7,679 nt of DNA, taken from Caryophanales bacterium UBA5632. Its GTDB lineage: Bacteria; Bacillota_I; Bacilli_A; Izemoplasmatales; Hujiaoplasmataceae. A program made the translations under genes and the position numbers. Shown in pieces: positions 1 through 6,153 of this stretch. The stretch is from contig DIJY01000062.1 in the NCBI GenBank assembly GCA_002421405.1, positions 8,571 through 16,249 of the forward strand. The letters are read 5' to 3'. The notes beneath the pieces are model-generated. The model was not told the DNA's origin. It saw only the letters and a program-made list of their open reading frames with translations, and did no database searches. Numbering within the stretch: the stretch's first letter is position 1; each line of letters starts with the position of its first letter.

Positions 1-1005
1 TTGCTATTTTTACTAACGACCTTAAGAAATCCAGAAAAGAAAAACAAATATGGTTTACCGATTGCAATCGCTGCACTTGTGTTTATTATCGGAGGCATCA
101 CATTTGGGTTAGCTACGAAAGATTCGCCTGTTCCATGGGATGAAATCATCATGGTTGATTCCTTAATCGTTGTAGGGTATTTAGCAGTGATGGCACTCGT
201 TGTTAAATTATCTAAACGAGATGATTCTCTTAAGAAAATATCAAATCGAACCATCACATCGGTGGTGACCTTATTGGCCATCATCGGCGGTGTCACTTAT
301 GCTTTATTGCATAAAGAAGATCCAACACCGGTTGGGAGAGTCCTTTTAATTGATGCGATTATCGGATTAAGTTATCTCTCAATCATGGCTGTTGCGATGC
401 GTTCGGAAAATCGCGTTAAGACACCAAAGACTCTTTCCACCCGGAAAGTAGCATTTTTGGGTATTTTAATTGGTCTAGCGAGTGCTTTAATGCTTCTTGG
501 ATTCCCAATTATGCCGGCTGCACCGTATTTAAAAGTTGAAGTATCGGGATTAATCGTCTTTATGGCATTATTATGGTTTGATTGGAAGACGGCAGTGGTT
601 GTTTCTTTATATACCAATTTTATCCATGTGTTTTTGCCAGGATCCGCACCGGTTATCATCTTTTTAGATGAAGGCGTGAATTTCATCGCAACAATGGTTT
701 TTATTCTACCGATGGCTGTTTTCTTAAACAGAACCAAATTAACGGTATCAAAGAAAATATCTCCCATTCTTCTCATCAGCATTATCGGCGTTATCTTCAC
801 AGCAATTGTCATGACTTTATATAACGCATTTATTAACTTACCACTCATTTATGGTTGGCCAATGCCGTTTTGGACTGTCGTTGAAATATTTGGCGTATTC
901 AATTTAATCAAATGGGGTTTTGTGGCAATTGTGATTAATTTGACTTGGAAACGGTTATACTCGCTTCGCAATTTTGGAGAAGAAGAACCAGAAATTATTG
1001 AATAG
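1..1005 (+). CDS. RibU-like ECF transporter S component with duplicated N-terminal membrane region (probably 5'-partial)
   Basis: Predicted substrate-binding membrane subunit of an energy-coupling-factor importer, most like riboflavin-specific RibU; it would dock on a shared EcfA/EcfA'/EcfT module not encoded here. Residues about 146-325 show the RibU pattern: an FPIMPAAPYLKVEVSG stretch at 168-183, a DEGVNF segment followed by a hydrophobic helix at 223-240, and an FNLIK motif at 300-304 before the last helix. Residues 28-67 and 93-132 are two copies of a helix-loop-helix unit that ordinary RibU proteins (about 190-210 aa) lack. The frame is open to the left edge, its first codon is TTG with no visible ribosome-binding site, and residues 1-18 look like the end of a helix plus a basic loop, so the true start is probably upstream. 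It ends in an acidic tail and TAG, followed at once by a terminator. The RibU assignment is fairly confident; the ligand is inferred. Confidence 0.8.
   Translation: MLFLLTTLRNPEKKNKYGLPIAIAALVFIIGGITFGLATKDSPVPWDEIIMVDSLIVVGYLAVMALVVKLSKRDDSLKKISNRTITSVVTLLAIIGGVTYALLHKEDPTPVGRVLLIDAIIGLSYLSIMAVAMRSENRVKTPKTLSTRKVAFLGILIGLASALMLLGFPIMPAAPYLKVEVSGLIVFMALLWFDWKTAVVVSLYTNFIHVFLPGSAPVIIFLDEGVNFIATMVFILPMAVFLNRTKLTVSKKISPILLISIIGVIFTAIVMTLYNAFINLPLIYGWPMPFWTVVEIFGVFNLIKWGFVAIVINLTWKRLYSLRNFGEEEPEIIE
82..201 (+). repeat. Intragenic repeat copy 1: two-helix membrane unit
   Basis: Codons 28-67 of the RibU-like gene. The unit reads as a helix ending in IIGG.T, a short loop with a K..P.P pattern, then a helix beginning near D53 with Y60, L61, M64 and A65. 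It aligns without gaps to residues 93-132 (offset 65), with 15 identities in 40 positions by hand count plus many conservative changes. The DNA has diverged, so this is an old protein-level duplication rather than a recent DNA repeat. Confidence 0.7.
277..396 (+). repeat. Intragenic repeat copy 2: two-helix membrane unit
   Basis: Codons 93-132 of the RibU-like gene, the partner of residues 28-67. Conserved positions are I94, I95, G96, G97, T99, L102, K105, P108, P110, D118, I121, Y125, L126, M129 and A130. A basic linker (about 133-149) joins it to the RibU-like domain. A similar basic linker follows copy 1, which supports a unit of helix, loop, helix and basic loop. Confidence 0.7.
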
Positions 1006-1014
1006 AACAATAAG

Positions 1015-1046
1015 AAAAGGACGCTCCATCAGGAACGTCCTTTTTT
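1015..1046. terminator. Bidirectional rho-independent terminator between convergent genes
   Basis: The 9-bp stem AAAAGGACG (1015-1023) pairs with CGTCCTTTT (1036-1044). A C/A mismatch is followed by an inner TCC/GGA stem around an ATCA loop. On the plus strand it runs into six T (1041-1046), serving the RibU-like gene that ends at 1005. Read on the minus strand the same hairpin ends in TTTTCTTATT, so it can also terminate the convergent gene whose TGA stop (1046-1048) abuts it. Confidence 0.9.
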
Positions 1047-1798
1047 CATATGTTGAGTTGTGACATCGCTTGACGAATCAAAGGATGGATTGGAAGTGTA
1101 ATAGCGCGATTTTGATTTTCAATATGGCATTTTTTCATACTTTTGATGTTGTTACTTCCTGTAAAACTAGATGAAACTGTCTCGGTATACCATTGAATGA
1201 TATTATCTTGGGCAAAACCGATTGAATAAGTCCGTTTTTCTCTAGCGGATTCATCAAGGATTGTTAATGTGACTTTATTGGGACGTGATTTAATTTGAAT
1301 TTTATCGGTTTTTTCTAAAATGGTCCAAAATAAAGTCTTATTCAATTGGTCTTTTGCTTCTTGAAGTGATTTAGTTTTATAAATGCTTTGATTGAGTTTG
1401 TTTAATACAATTAAGTAATCGGGGCCGATGAGTCTTTCATAACGATTCGTTATTTCATAACAAATAATATTATTATCATAATCAATTGTCCACATGACCC
1501 AAGGCTTCGGTTTGATTAAAAGGGATACAATTAAACCGATTAGCAACAATCCAAATACGCCACCCATAATCGATAACATAATCATAAAAGTAGGGGAGTA
1601 TGCGGGATCTGTTGGTAATAATGGCACACCATTATAAGTAATGGTTTGTTTTGCGATAAACAATCCTAAGAAGATAAAGAAAATAATAGATATCGAAGGA
1701 ATCATGATCAATAGAATCAAAGTTGGAATCCAGTTCTTAATTTTAATTTCGCCCGTTCTCACATGGGCGAAGTATTGCATCAGTGCTTGTATATTCAT
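1046..1798 (-). CDS. Two-TM membrane protein of unknown function
   Basis: I do not recognise this 250-aa family. A short amphipathic start (1-22) is followed by a hydrophobic helix at about 24-49, a short loop (50-69, including a PLLPTDPAYSP stretch), a second helix at about 70-95, and then a soluble domain (about 97-250) with alternating beta-like and charged segments. No cleavable signal peptide or catalytic motif is visible. The basic KPKPW after the second helix suggests that the N- and C-terminal parts face the cytoplasm with a short external loop. The ATG at 1798 is supported by a TCCTCT complement (AGAGGA) at 1810-1815, 11 nt upstream, and a TATAAT-like -10 beyond it. It stands alone as a single-gene unit, convergent with the RibU-like gene and divergent from the GDPD operon. 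Confidence 0.8.
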   Translation of the reverse strand: MNIQALMQYFAHVRTGEIKIKNWIPTLILLIMIPSISIIFFIFLGLFIAKQTITYNGVPLLPTDPAYSPTFMIMLSIMGGVFGLLLIGLIVSLLIKPKPWVMWTIDYDNNIICYEITNRYERLIGPDYLIVLNKLNQSIYKTKSLQEAKDQLNKTLFWTILEKTDKIQIKSRPNKVTLTILDESAREKRTYSIGFAQDNIIQWYTETVSSSFTGSNNIKSMKKCHIENQNRAITLPIHPLIRQAMSQLNI

Positions 1799-1822
1799 AG
1801 TTTTATCAGTCCTCTAGCATCC

Positions 1823-1828
1823 ATTATA
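1823..1828 (-). promoter_or_regulatory. -10 box for the minus-strand membrane-protein gene
   Basis: On the minus strand the bases read TATAAT, a perfect -10 hexamer, 24 nt upstream of the start codon and just upstream of the AGAGGA ribosome-binding site. No good -35 hexamer lies 16-18 nt further upstream, so this promoter may be weak or activator-dependent. Assigned by position and consensus only. Confidence 0.5.
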
Positions 1829-1875
1829 CAACGAAACGATTGAACCCGAGCGATTTTCTCTAAAAATTGTTTTTT

Positions 1876-1890
1876 CTGTTTTAAAAACAG
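1876..1890. promoter_or_regulatory. 15-bp palindrome, possible operator
   Basis: CTGTTTT and AAAACAG are perfect 7-bp inverted arms (1876-1882 and 1884-1890) around a single A. The palindrome covers the expected -35 region of the GDPD-operon promoter and lies between the two divergent promoters, where a repressor site would be expected. No T-run suited to a terminator follows. A chance AT-rich palindrome cannot be excluded. Confidence 0.35.
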
Positions 1891-1907
1891 ACCTTTAATG
1901 GTAAAAT
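1879..1907 (+). promoter_or_regulatory. Promoter of the GDPD-PfkB-nitroreductase operon
   Basis: An extended -10, TGGTAAAAT (1899-1907), has its hexamer TAAAAT at 1902-1907. At 17 bp spacing the -35 position (1879-1884) is a poor TTTTAA, so recognition would rest on the TGn extension. Transcription would start near 1914, leaving a leader of about 30 nt with an AAGAGAG Shine-Dalgarno (1928-1934) before the ATG at 1944. The leader is too short for a riboswitch. Confidence 0.5.
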
Positions 1908-1943
1908 ATTTACGAAATATTTGTGCTAAGAGAGTGTGATTGA

Positions 1944-2663
1944 ATGAATACTGTAAAAATCGATAAATATTTTAAAGGTATGGTGGCGCATCGCGGCCTC
2001 AGCGGGATTGAAACAGAAAACACAATTAATGCGTTTTTAGCGGCAGCAAATCGCAGTTATTTTGGCATCGAATGTGATGTTCATGCTTCTCGTGATGGCA
2101 AGATTATCATATCTCATGATGATACGTTATTACGGTTAGGAATGCTGAATGTTTATTTGCCATCATTTCGATATGATGAAATTCGTAAATTTACTTTGAT
2201 TGATCGCAAAAGCGGCAATTTATCCGATAATTTAACATTACCTTTATTAAGTGAATTTCTCTTAATTTGCAAGACTTATAAAAAACACGGATTTGTTGAA
2301 CTCAAACAAAACTTATCCAATGAAAATGTCGAATCGGTCATTGATGAAATATATAAATATCAAATGGTAGAAAATATCAGTATCATTTCATTTAATGATA
2401 AATATTTGACCTATATCAAAAAGACTCATCCTGAATTAGCCCTTTATTTGCTGACCGCAGAGATGTCTGAAAAACACTTTGATTTTTGTGAAAAACATCA
2501 TATTAATCTCGATATACATCATGATAAACTCGATGAAAACGTCATAAAAAGAATGCATCTAATCGGTCTTAAAGTCGCCGTTTGGACCGTCGATGACAAA
2601 GATACAGCAGAAAAATTAATCAAAATGGGTGTCGATTTCATCACCTCGAATATCTTGGAATGA
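1944..2663 (+). CDS. Glycerophosphodiester phosphodiesterase (GDPD family)
   Basis: Metal-dependent hydrolase expected to split glycerophosphodiesters, from deacylated phospholipids, into sn-glycerol-3-phosphate and an alcohol. The single GDPD TIM-barrel domain fills the 239 residues, a normal bacterial length. Visible active-site signatures are H16-R17-G18 (first catalytic His), E25-N26, the metal ligands E43 and D45, H58-D59 (second catalytic His), the VELK strand with E119 and K121, and the late W214-TVD motif. There is no signal peptide or TM segment, so it is probably cytoplasmic and acts on imported or internally produced diesters. ATG 1944 is preceded by AAGAGAG at a suitable distance. 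It is the first gene of a three-gene operon and ends in a triple in-frame stop (TGA TAA TGA) that overlaps the start region of the kinase gene. The family is certain; the exact substrate is not visible. Confidence 0.92.
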   Translation: MNTVKIDKYFKGMVAHRGLSGIETENTINAFLAAANRSYFGIECDVHASRDGKIIISHDDTLLRLGMLNVYLPSFRYDEIRKFTLIDRKSGNLSDNLTLPLLSEFLLICKTYKKHGFVELKQNLSNENVESVIDEIYKYQMVENISIISFNDKYLTYIKKTHPELALYLLTAEMSEKHFDFCEKHHINLDIHHDKLDENVIKRMHLIGLKVAVWTVDDKDTAEKLIKMGVDFITSNILE

Positions 2664-2665
2664 TA

Positions 2666-3559
2666 ATGAGTAAAATTTTACTGATTGGCGCGGCGAACGT
2701 TGATATTATTGGTGTCTCTAAAAACATTTTAATCAATCACGATTCTAATCCCGGAACAATCCAATTATCGGTGGGTGGCGTTGCAAAGAATATTGCAGAA
2801 AACCTGAAACGTTTAGGCATGGACATTCATTTCTTAACTTTTTTTGGCAATGATGCTTTCGTTGATTTTGTGAAGTCAAATCTCCATGAACTTCAAATTG
2901 ATTATTCGTTATCCATGACTCTTAATTATCAATCCGGAAAGTTCATGTCAATTCATCACCCGCAAGGAGAGATTGAACTTGGTCTGAATGATTTTGAACT
3001 TTTAGACCATTTGACCATTGAAGATTTTATTCCCATCGAGGATGAAATCGAAAAATTCGATTATCTTGTCTTAGATACGAATTTACCCGAATCAATTTTA
3101 AAATATCTCATCATCCGATTTGCGCACAAACCCATCATCGTTGATGGTGTTTCACAAACGAAAGTTGTAAAAATCAAAGCGGTTCTCGATAAAATTTCTT
3201 TGCTTAAAGTGAATCAAAAAGAACTTTCCGCATTGATTGGAAAGCCAGCAGATGATATTATACTTGCAGTCAAAGAATTATTTAAATCTGGATTAAAACA
3301 AATAGTCGTTACCAACGGGACCAATCCAATTACTTATAATATTGACAAGAGCATTTACCAAACCTTTATTTTTGAAGCAAAAAAGAATGTTTCATCGATT
3401 GGTTGTGGCGATGCATTGTTAAGTGGGACCATTTATGGTATCATTCAAAAAAAGAATATGCATGAATCCATTAATTATGGCAAGAAAGCTGCAAGTTTGA
3501 CCATGGAAGTCCCTACAGCAAGTCATCCAGGTTTATCTCGAGCTGTTTTAGAAGAATAG
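2666..3559 (+). CDS. PfkB-family carbohydrate kinase, pseudouridine kinase-like
   Basis: ATP-dependent ribokinase-fold kinase. Residues are counted from the upstream ATG at 2660, whose product is 299 aa. Visible are the N-terminal strand LLIGAANVD (7-15), the first PfkB signature VGGVAKNIAENL (38-49), D139-T-N141, the VNQKE segment (184-188) and the SIGCGDAL motif (246-253), in which D251 is the catalytic base and the preceding GCG forms the anion hole. GGVAKNIAENLxRLG and the closing SHPGLS resemble pseudouridine kinases (PsuK), which make pseudouridine 5'-phosphate for PsuG to cleave; no psuG lies in this window, so the substrate is inferred. I prefer ATG 2666, which places GGAA (2657-2660) upstream and begins MSKILLIG. 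The ATG at 2660 would overlap the GDPD stop by 4 bp. Either way the gene is probably translationally coupled to GDPD. Confidence 0.88.
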   Translation: MSKILLIGAANVDIIGVSKNILINHDSNPGTIQLSVGGVAKNIAENLKRLGMDIHFLTFFGNDAFVDFVKSNLHELQIDYSLSMTLNYQSGKFMSIHHPQGEIELGLNDFELLDHLTIEDFIPIEDEIEKFDYLVLDTNLPESILKYLIIRFAHKPIIVDGVSQTKVVKIKAVLDKISLLKVNQKELSALIGKPADDIILAVKELFKSGLKQIVVTNGTNPITYNIDKSIYQTFIFEAKKNVSSIGCGDALLSGTIYGIIQKKNMHESINYGKKAASLTMEVPTASHPGLSRAVLEE

Positions 3560-3582
3560 GAATAGAAAAGGAGCGTTTTACC

Positions 3583-4125
3583 ATGAAAAATCAAGTGATA
3601 GATTTACTGCTAGACCGACGCAGCGTTCGTGACTTCACGACTCAATTGGTAGATGATGAAGCGCTGAAATTGATTATCGAGTGTGGCATGCATGCCCCAA
3701 ACTCGAGAAACAAACAAAACTGGCACTTTACAGTCATTACAAACGCCTCAGTGATTGAAGAAATCAATCGATTGACGGTTGCAGGAATGGACCGATTAGG
3801 CATCAAACATGACCCGGATTACCATATATTTTATCATGCACCAGCGGTGATAATTATGAGTTCTGTGATTGAAGGCTTCAGTGAATTAAACTGCGGTTGT
3901 TCTGTCGAAAACATGGCGATCGCCGCCAAATCATTAGGAATCGATTCTTGTATCGTTGGCCAAACAAGATTCATGTATCATCAAGCTGACCCCGTTGACA
4001 TCAATCGTCTTGTCAAAATACCAGAAGGCTATGAGCATGATATCGCCATCTGTTTCGGATACCGAAAAGGGGATAACCCAGAACGAAAACCTAGAAAAGA
4101 AGGAATTGTCGATTACATCAAATAA
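3583..4125 (+). CDS. Nitroreductase-family FMN oxidoreductase
   Basis: Small (180 aa) single-domain flavoprotein of the nitroreductase fold, usually a homodimer using NAD(P)H to reduce nitro compounds, quinones or enones; the physiological substrate cannot be read from sequence. FMN phosphate contacts are expected at RRSVRDF (12-18), and APNSRNKQNW (38-47) is the second FMN-binding stretch. A HAPAVI strand (85-90) and the central helix NCGCSVENMAIAAKSLGI (103-120) lead to the GQT loop. The C-terminal GYRKGDNPERKPRKE (159-173) is the usual basic tail that closes the flavin site. The cytoplasmic product starts at an ATG with a strong AAAAGGAG (3566-3573), 23 nt after the kinase stop. It is the last gene of the operon, with a terminator 9 nt beyond its stop. 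A riboflavin-type S component in the same window could supply its cofactor. Confidence 0.9.
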   Translation: MKNQVIDLLLDRRSVRDFTTQLVDDEALKLIIECGMHAPNSRNKQNWHFTVITNASVIEEINRLTVAGMDRLGIKHDPDYHIFYHAPAVIIMSSVIEGFSELNCGCSVENMAIAAKSLGIDSCIVGQTRFMYHQADPVDINRLVKIPEGYEHDIAICFGYRKGDNPERKPRKEGIVDYIK

Positions 4126-4133
4126 TCTAAAAT

Positions 4134-4163
4134 ATACTTTTGACTTGTTCAAAAGTATTTTTT
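4134..4163 (+). terminator. Rho-independent terminator of the GDPD operon
   Basis: ATACTTTTGA (4134-4143) pairs perfectly with TCAAAAGTAT (4149-4158) around a CTTGT loop, followed by a T-run to 4163. The stem is long but AT-rich. It sits just after the nitroreductase stop and before the next promoter, separating the two operons. Confidence 0.88.
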
Positions 4164-4194
4164 CTGCCCATACTTTATCTTATGATAAAATAAT

Positions 4195-4223
4195 TTGTGA
4201 AAATTGTCTAAATCTAGTATAAT
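4195..4223 (+). promoter_or_regulatory. Sigma-A-type promoter of the pgm-ung-folT operon
   Basis: TTGTGA at -35 (4195-4200), a 17-bp spacer and a perfect TATAAT at -10 (4218-4223) make this the best promoter in the window. Transcription would begin near 4230, so the leader is only about 14 nt, almost entirely the Shine-Dalgarno AAGGAG (4231-4236) 7 nt before the ATG. There is no room for a riboswitch, so regulation, if any, would be by a DNA-binding protein. Confidence 0.8.
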
Positions 4224-4243
4224 GCATTTTAAGGAGTGAGACT

Positions 4244-5950
4244 ATGTGGAGAGATGAGTATTTACGTTGGTTGAGTCAACCCAATTTAGATCCAGATTTA
4301 AAACAGGATTTAAACGATAAAACGGAATCCGAACTTGAAGAGATGTTTTTTGGATCACTTTCTTTCGGTACCGGTGGAATGCGTGGCATTCTTGGGGCGG
4401 GAACGAATCGATTGAATATCTATACTATACGCAAAGCCAACGATGGCCTTGCGCGTTATTTGTTAAAAACAAAGGGTGCAATCGCAAAACTTAAAGGGGT
4501 TGTCATCGCTCATGATAATCGTAGAATGTCGAAAGAATTTGCTTTGGAATCGGCGAAAGTTTTAGGAGCATATGGGATTAAAGCATTTTTATTCGAAGCG
4601 TTAAGACCAACACCGGAATTATCCTTTGCGACAAGACATTTAAACGCCGCTGCGGGTATTGTTGTGACAGCTAGTCACAATCCTCCCAACTATAATGGAT
4701 ATAAAATCTATGATGAATTTGGTTGTCAATTCACACCAGAGTACGCCGATGTCATCGTGTCGATGGTGAATGAAGTCACGGATTTATTTCAAATTAAAAC
4801 AGTTTCAAAAGCAACGTTGATAGAAAAGCATTTGCTTCAATACATCGGTAAAGAAATTGATCAGTTATATCTTGATTTGGTCAAAACCGTTCAATTGAAT
4901 CCAACTGTTCAAAAAAACATTAAAATAGTATTTACTCCCCTTCATGGAACAAGCGCAGAACTGGGGCTTGAGTTGCTTGAATCAACGGGCTATGATGTGT
5001 ATCCTGTTTTAGAACAAATGGTTCATGATCCATCTTTCAGTACGGTCAAATCACCGAATCCAGAGAACGCTGCAGCTTTTGAAATGGCCATTGAACTCGG
5101 CAAGAAGGTAGGGGCGGATTTGTTAATCGCTACCGATCCTGATGCTGATAGGCTAGGAATCGCTGTTAAAAAAGATAACGATTACGTATTATTAACGGGC
5201 AATCAAACGGGAGCGGTTTTAATCCATTACTTACTGTCTGAACGAAAAAAACACGGGACATTGCCGCAAAAAGGTGTTGTTTTTAACACGATTGTTACAT
5301 CTGATTTAGGGGCTAAAATTGCGAGATCTTATGGTTTAGAAGTTATACAAACCTTAACGGGTTTTAAATATATCGGTGAGCAAATTCGATTTCTTGAAAC
5401 AACGGATAAAGAATTTGTATTTGGGTATGAAGAGTCTTATGGTTATGTAATCAAAAGTTTTGTGAGGGACAAGGATTCGCTTCAAGCCTTATTGCTGGCA
5501 TGTGAAGCGGCAGCCTATTATCAAATCCATGAAAATAAATCGTTGCTTGATAAACTCTATGATATTTATGAAACCTATGGCGTTCATCAAGAAGCATTGT
5601 ATAGCATTGATTTATGGGGGATTGAAGGTGCAAAACGAATTTCAAACATCGTCGAAAAATTCCGCGTGAATCCTCTTAAACGAATCAACAATCAAAACGT
5701 ACTTGTCTTTGAAGATTACTTGTATTCATATCGCATCGAATCTTCCTATAAAACAGTATTGTCTTTTGACAAAACCAATGCCGTAAAATACATCCTTGAA
5801 AACGGTTCTTGGTTTGTCCTACGACCTTCTGGAACAGAACCCAAATTAAAAATATATGTTGGTGTGACTGGTAATTCAGTTGAATCAGCAAAAAAAGAAA
5901 TTGATTCCATTGGCGAAGCGCTTCTCGCAATCGTCAATCAAGTTCAATAG
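4244..5950 (+). CDS. pgcA: Phosphoglucomutase / phosphohexomutase (PgcA type)
   Basis: Alpha-D-phosphohexomutase that interconverts glucose 6-phosphate and glucose 1-phosphate, the entry point to UDP-glucose, glycolipids and surface sugars. All four domain signatures are present in order: the early FGTGGMRG motif (41-48), the catalytic phosphoserine loop TASHNP with S144, the metal loop DPDADR (298-303) with D298, D300 and D302, the sugar-recognition loop FGYEESYG (393-400) with E396 and E397, and the phosphate-binding RPSGTEPK (527-534). The length of 568 aa matches the Bacillus PgcA subfamily rather than the shorter (about 450 aa) GlmM/ManB type. Phosphomannomutase or phosphopentomutase activity, known in relatives of this subfamily, remains possible. 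The start is well supported by AAGGAG 7 nt upstream and a strong promoter. It is the first gene of a four-gene operon, with the Cys-rich reading frame opening 2 nt after its stop. Confidence 0.93.
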   Translation: MWRDEYLRWLSQPNLDPDLKQDLNDKTESELEEMFFGSLSFGTGGMRGILGAGTNRLNIYTIRKANDGLARYLLKTKGAIAKLKGVVIAHDNRRMSKEFALESAKVLGAYGIKAFLFEALRPTPELSFATRHLNAAAGIVVTASHNPPNYNGYKIYDEFGCQFTPEYADVIVSMVNEVTDLFQIKTVSKATLIEKHLLQYIGKEIDQLYLDLVKTVQLNPTVQKNIKIVFTPLHGTSAELGLELLESTGYDVYPVLEQMVHDPSFSTVKSPNPENAAAFEMAIELGKKVGADLLIATDPDADRLGIAVKKDNDYVLLTGNQTGAVLIHYLLSERKKHGTLPQKGVVFNTIVTSDLGAKIARSYGLEVIQTLTGFKYIGEQIRFLETTDKEFVFGYEESYGYVIKSFVRDKDSLQALLLACEAAAYYQIHENKSLLDKLYDIYETYGVHQEALYSIDLWGIEGAKRISNIVEKFRVNPLKRINNQNVLVFEDYLYSYRIESSYKTVLSFDKTNAVKYILENGSWFVLRPSGTEPKLKIYVGVTGNSVESAKKEIDSIGEALLAIVNQVQ

Positions 5951-5967
5951 AAATGGTGGTGTCAATC

Positions 5968-6153
5968 ATGCCTTATCTTATTGGTGGTGGGTTTTTAGTT
6001 CTCATCATCGGAATTTATGTCTTGTTTTATTTAATGAATTCAAATACGAAAGTTCCTGAAGGTTGTGAATTTCCCGAAGATTTTTCTGGGTGTGGCAGTT
6101 GTAAATCTTCAGCTTGCGGCAGTCGAGTTGATTCCAAAAAATCGGTGAAGTAA
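5968..6153 (+). CDS. Small Cys-rich single-TM protein
   Basis: Tiny membrane protein (61 aa from ATG 5968). One hydrophobic helix (about residues 3-22) with a glycine-rich start is followed by a soluble tail carrying five Cys in the pattern C-x8-C-x2-C-x4-C, plus the C of PEGC 9 residues before the CGSC pair. The basic C-terminus (KKSVK) would favour a cytoplasmic tail. Layout and size recall FeoB-associated Cys-rich membrane proteins, but no feo gene is nearby and I cannot assign a function; metal, Fe-S or disulfide chemistry is conceivable. Start choice: ATG 5953 lies 2 nt after the pgm stop with no Shine-Dalgarno, whereas ATG 5968 has GGTGG (5955-5959) at 8 nt and begins MPYLIGGG. The ung start codon follows its stop without a gap. 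Confidence 0.7.
   Translation: MPYLIGGGFLVLIIGIYVLFYLMNSNTKVPEGCEFPEDFSGCGSCKSSACGSRVDSKKSVK

Noticed and set aside
372..848. Long minus-strand frame opposite the RibU-like gene.
   Set aside because: It is antisense to a gene with recognisable family motifs and has no promoter or ribosome-binding site. Such frames arise by chance opposite membrane-protein genes.
1904..1922. Two copies of AAATATTT separated by ACG just downstream of the GDPD -10 box.
   Set aside because: Each copy is a short AT palindrome overlapping the -10 region. It is likely base-composition noise, with no independent support as an operator.
1799..1943. Possible riboswitch or T-box in the divergent intergenic region.
   Set aside because: The leader on either side is under about 40 nt after the predicted start sites, with no conserved aptamer elements or terminator.
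3956..4222. Open frame on the plus strand overlapping the end of the nitroreductase gene and the intergenic region.
   Set aside because: It overlaps a clear nitroreductase in another frame, runs through the terminator hairpin and promoter, has no ribosome-binding site and shows no recognisable protein pattern.
4126..4243. Possible small RNA or riboswitch before pgm.
   Set aside because: The region is fully explained by the nitroreductase terminator and a strong promoter with a leader of about 14 nt.
5685..5937. Minus-strand frames opposite the end of the phosphoglucomutase gene.
   Set aside because: The plus-strand frame carries the conserved RPSGTEPK motif of the family there; the antisense frames have no recognisable features.
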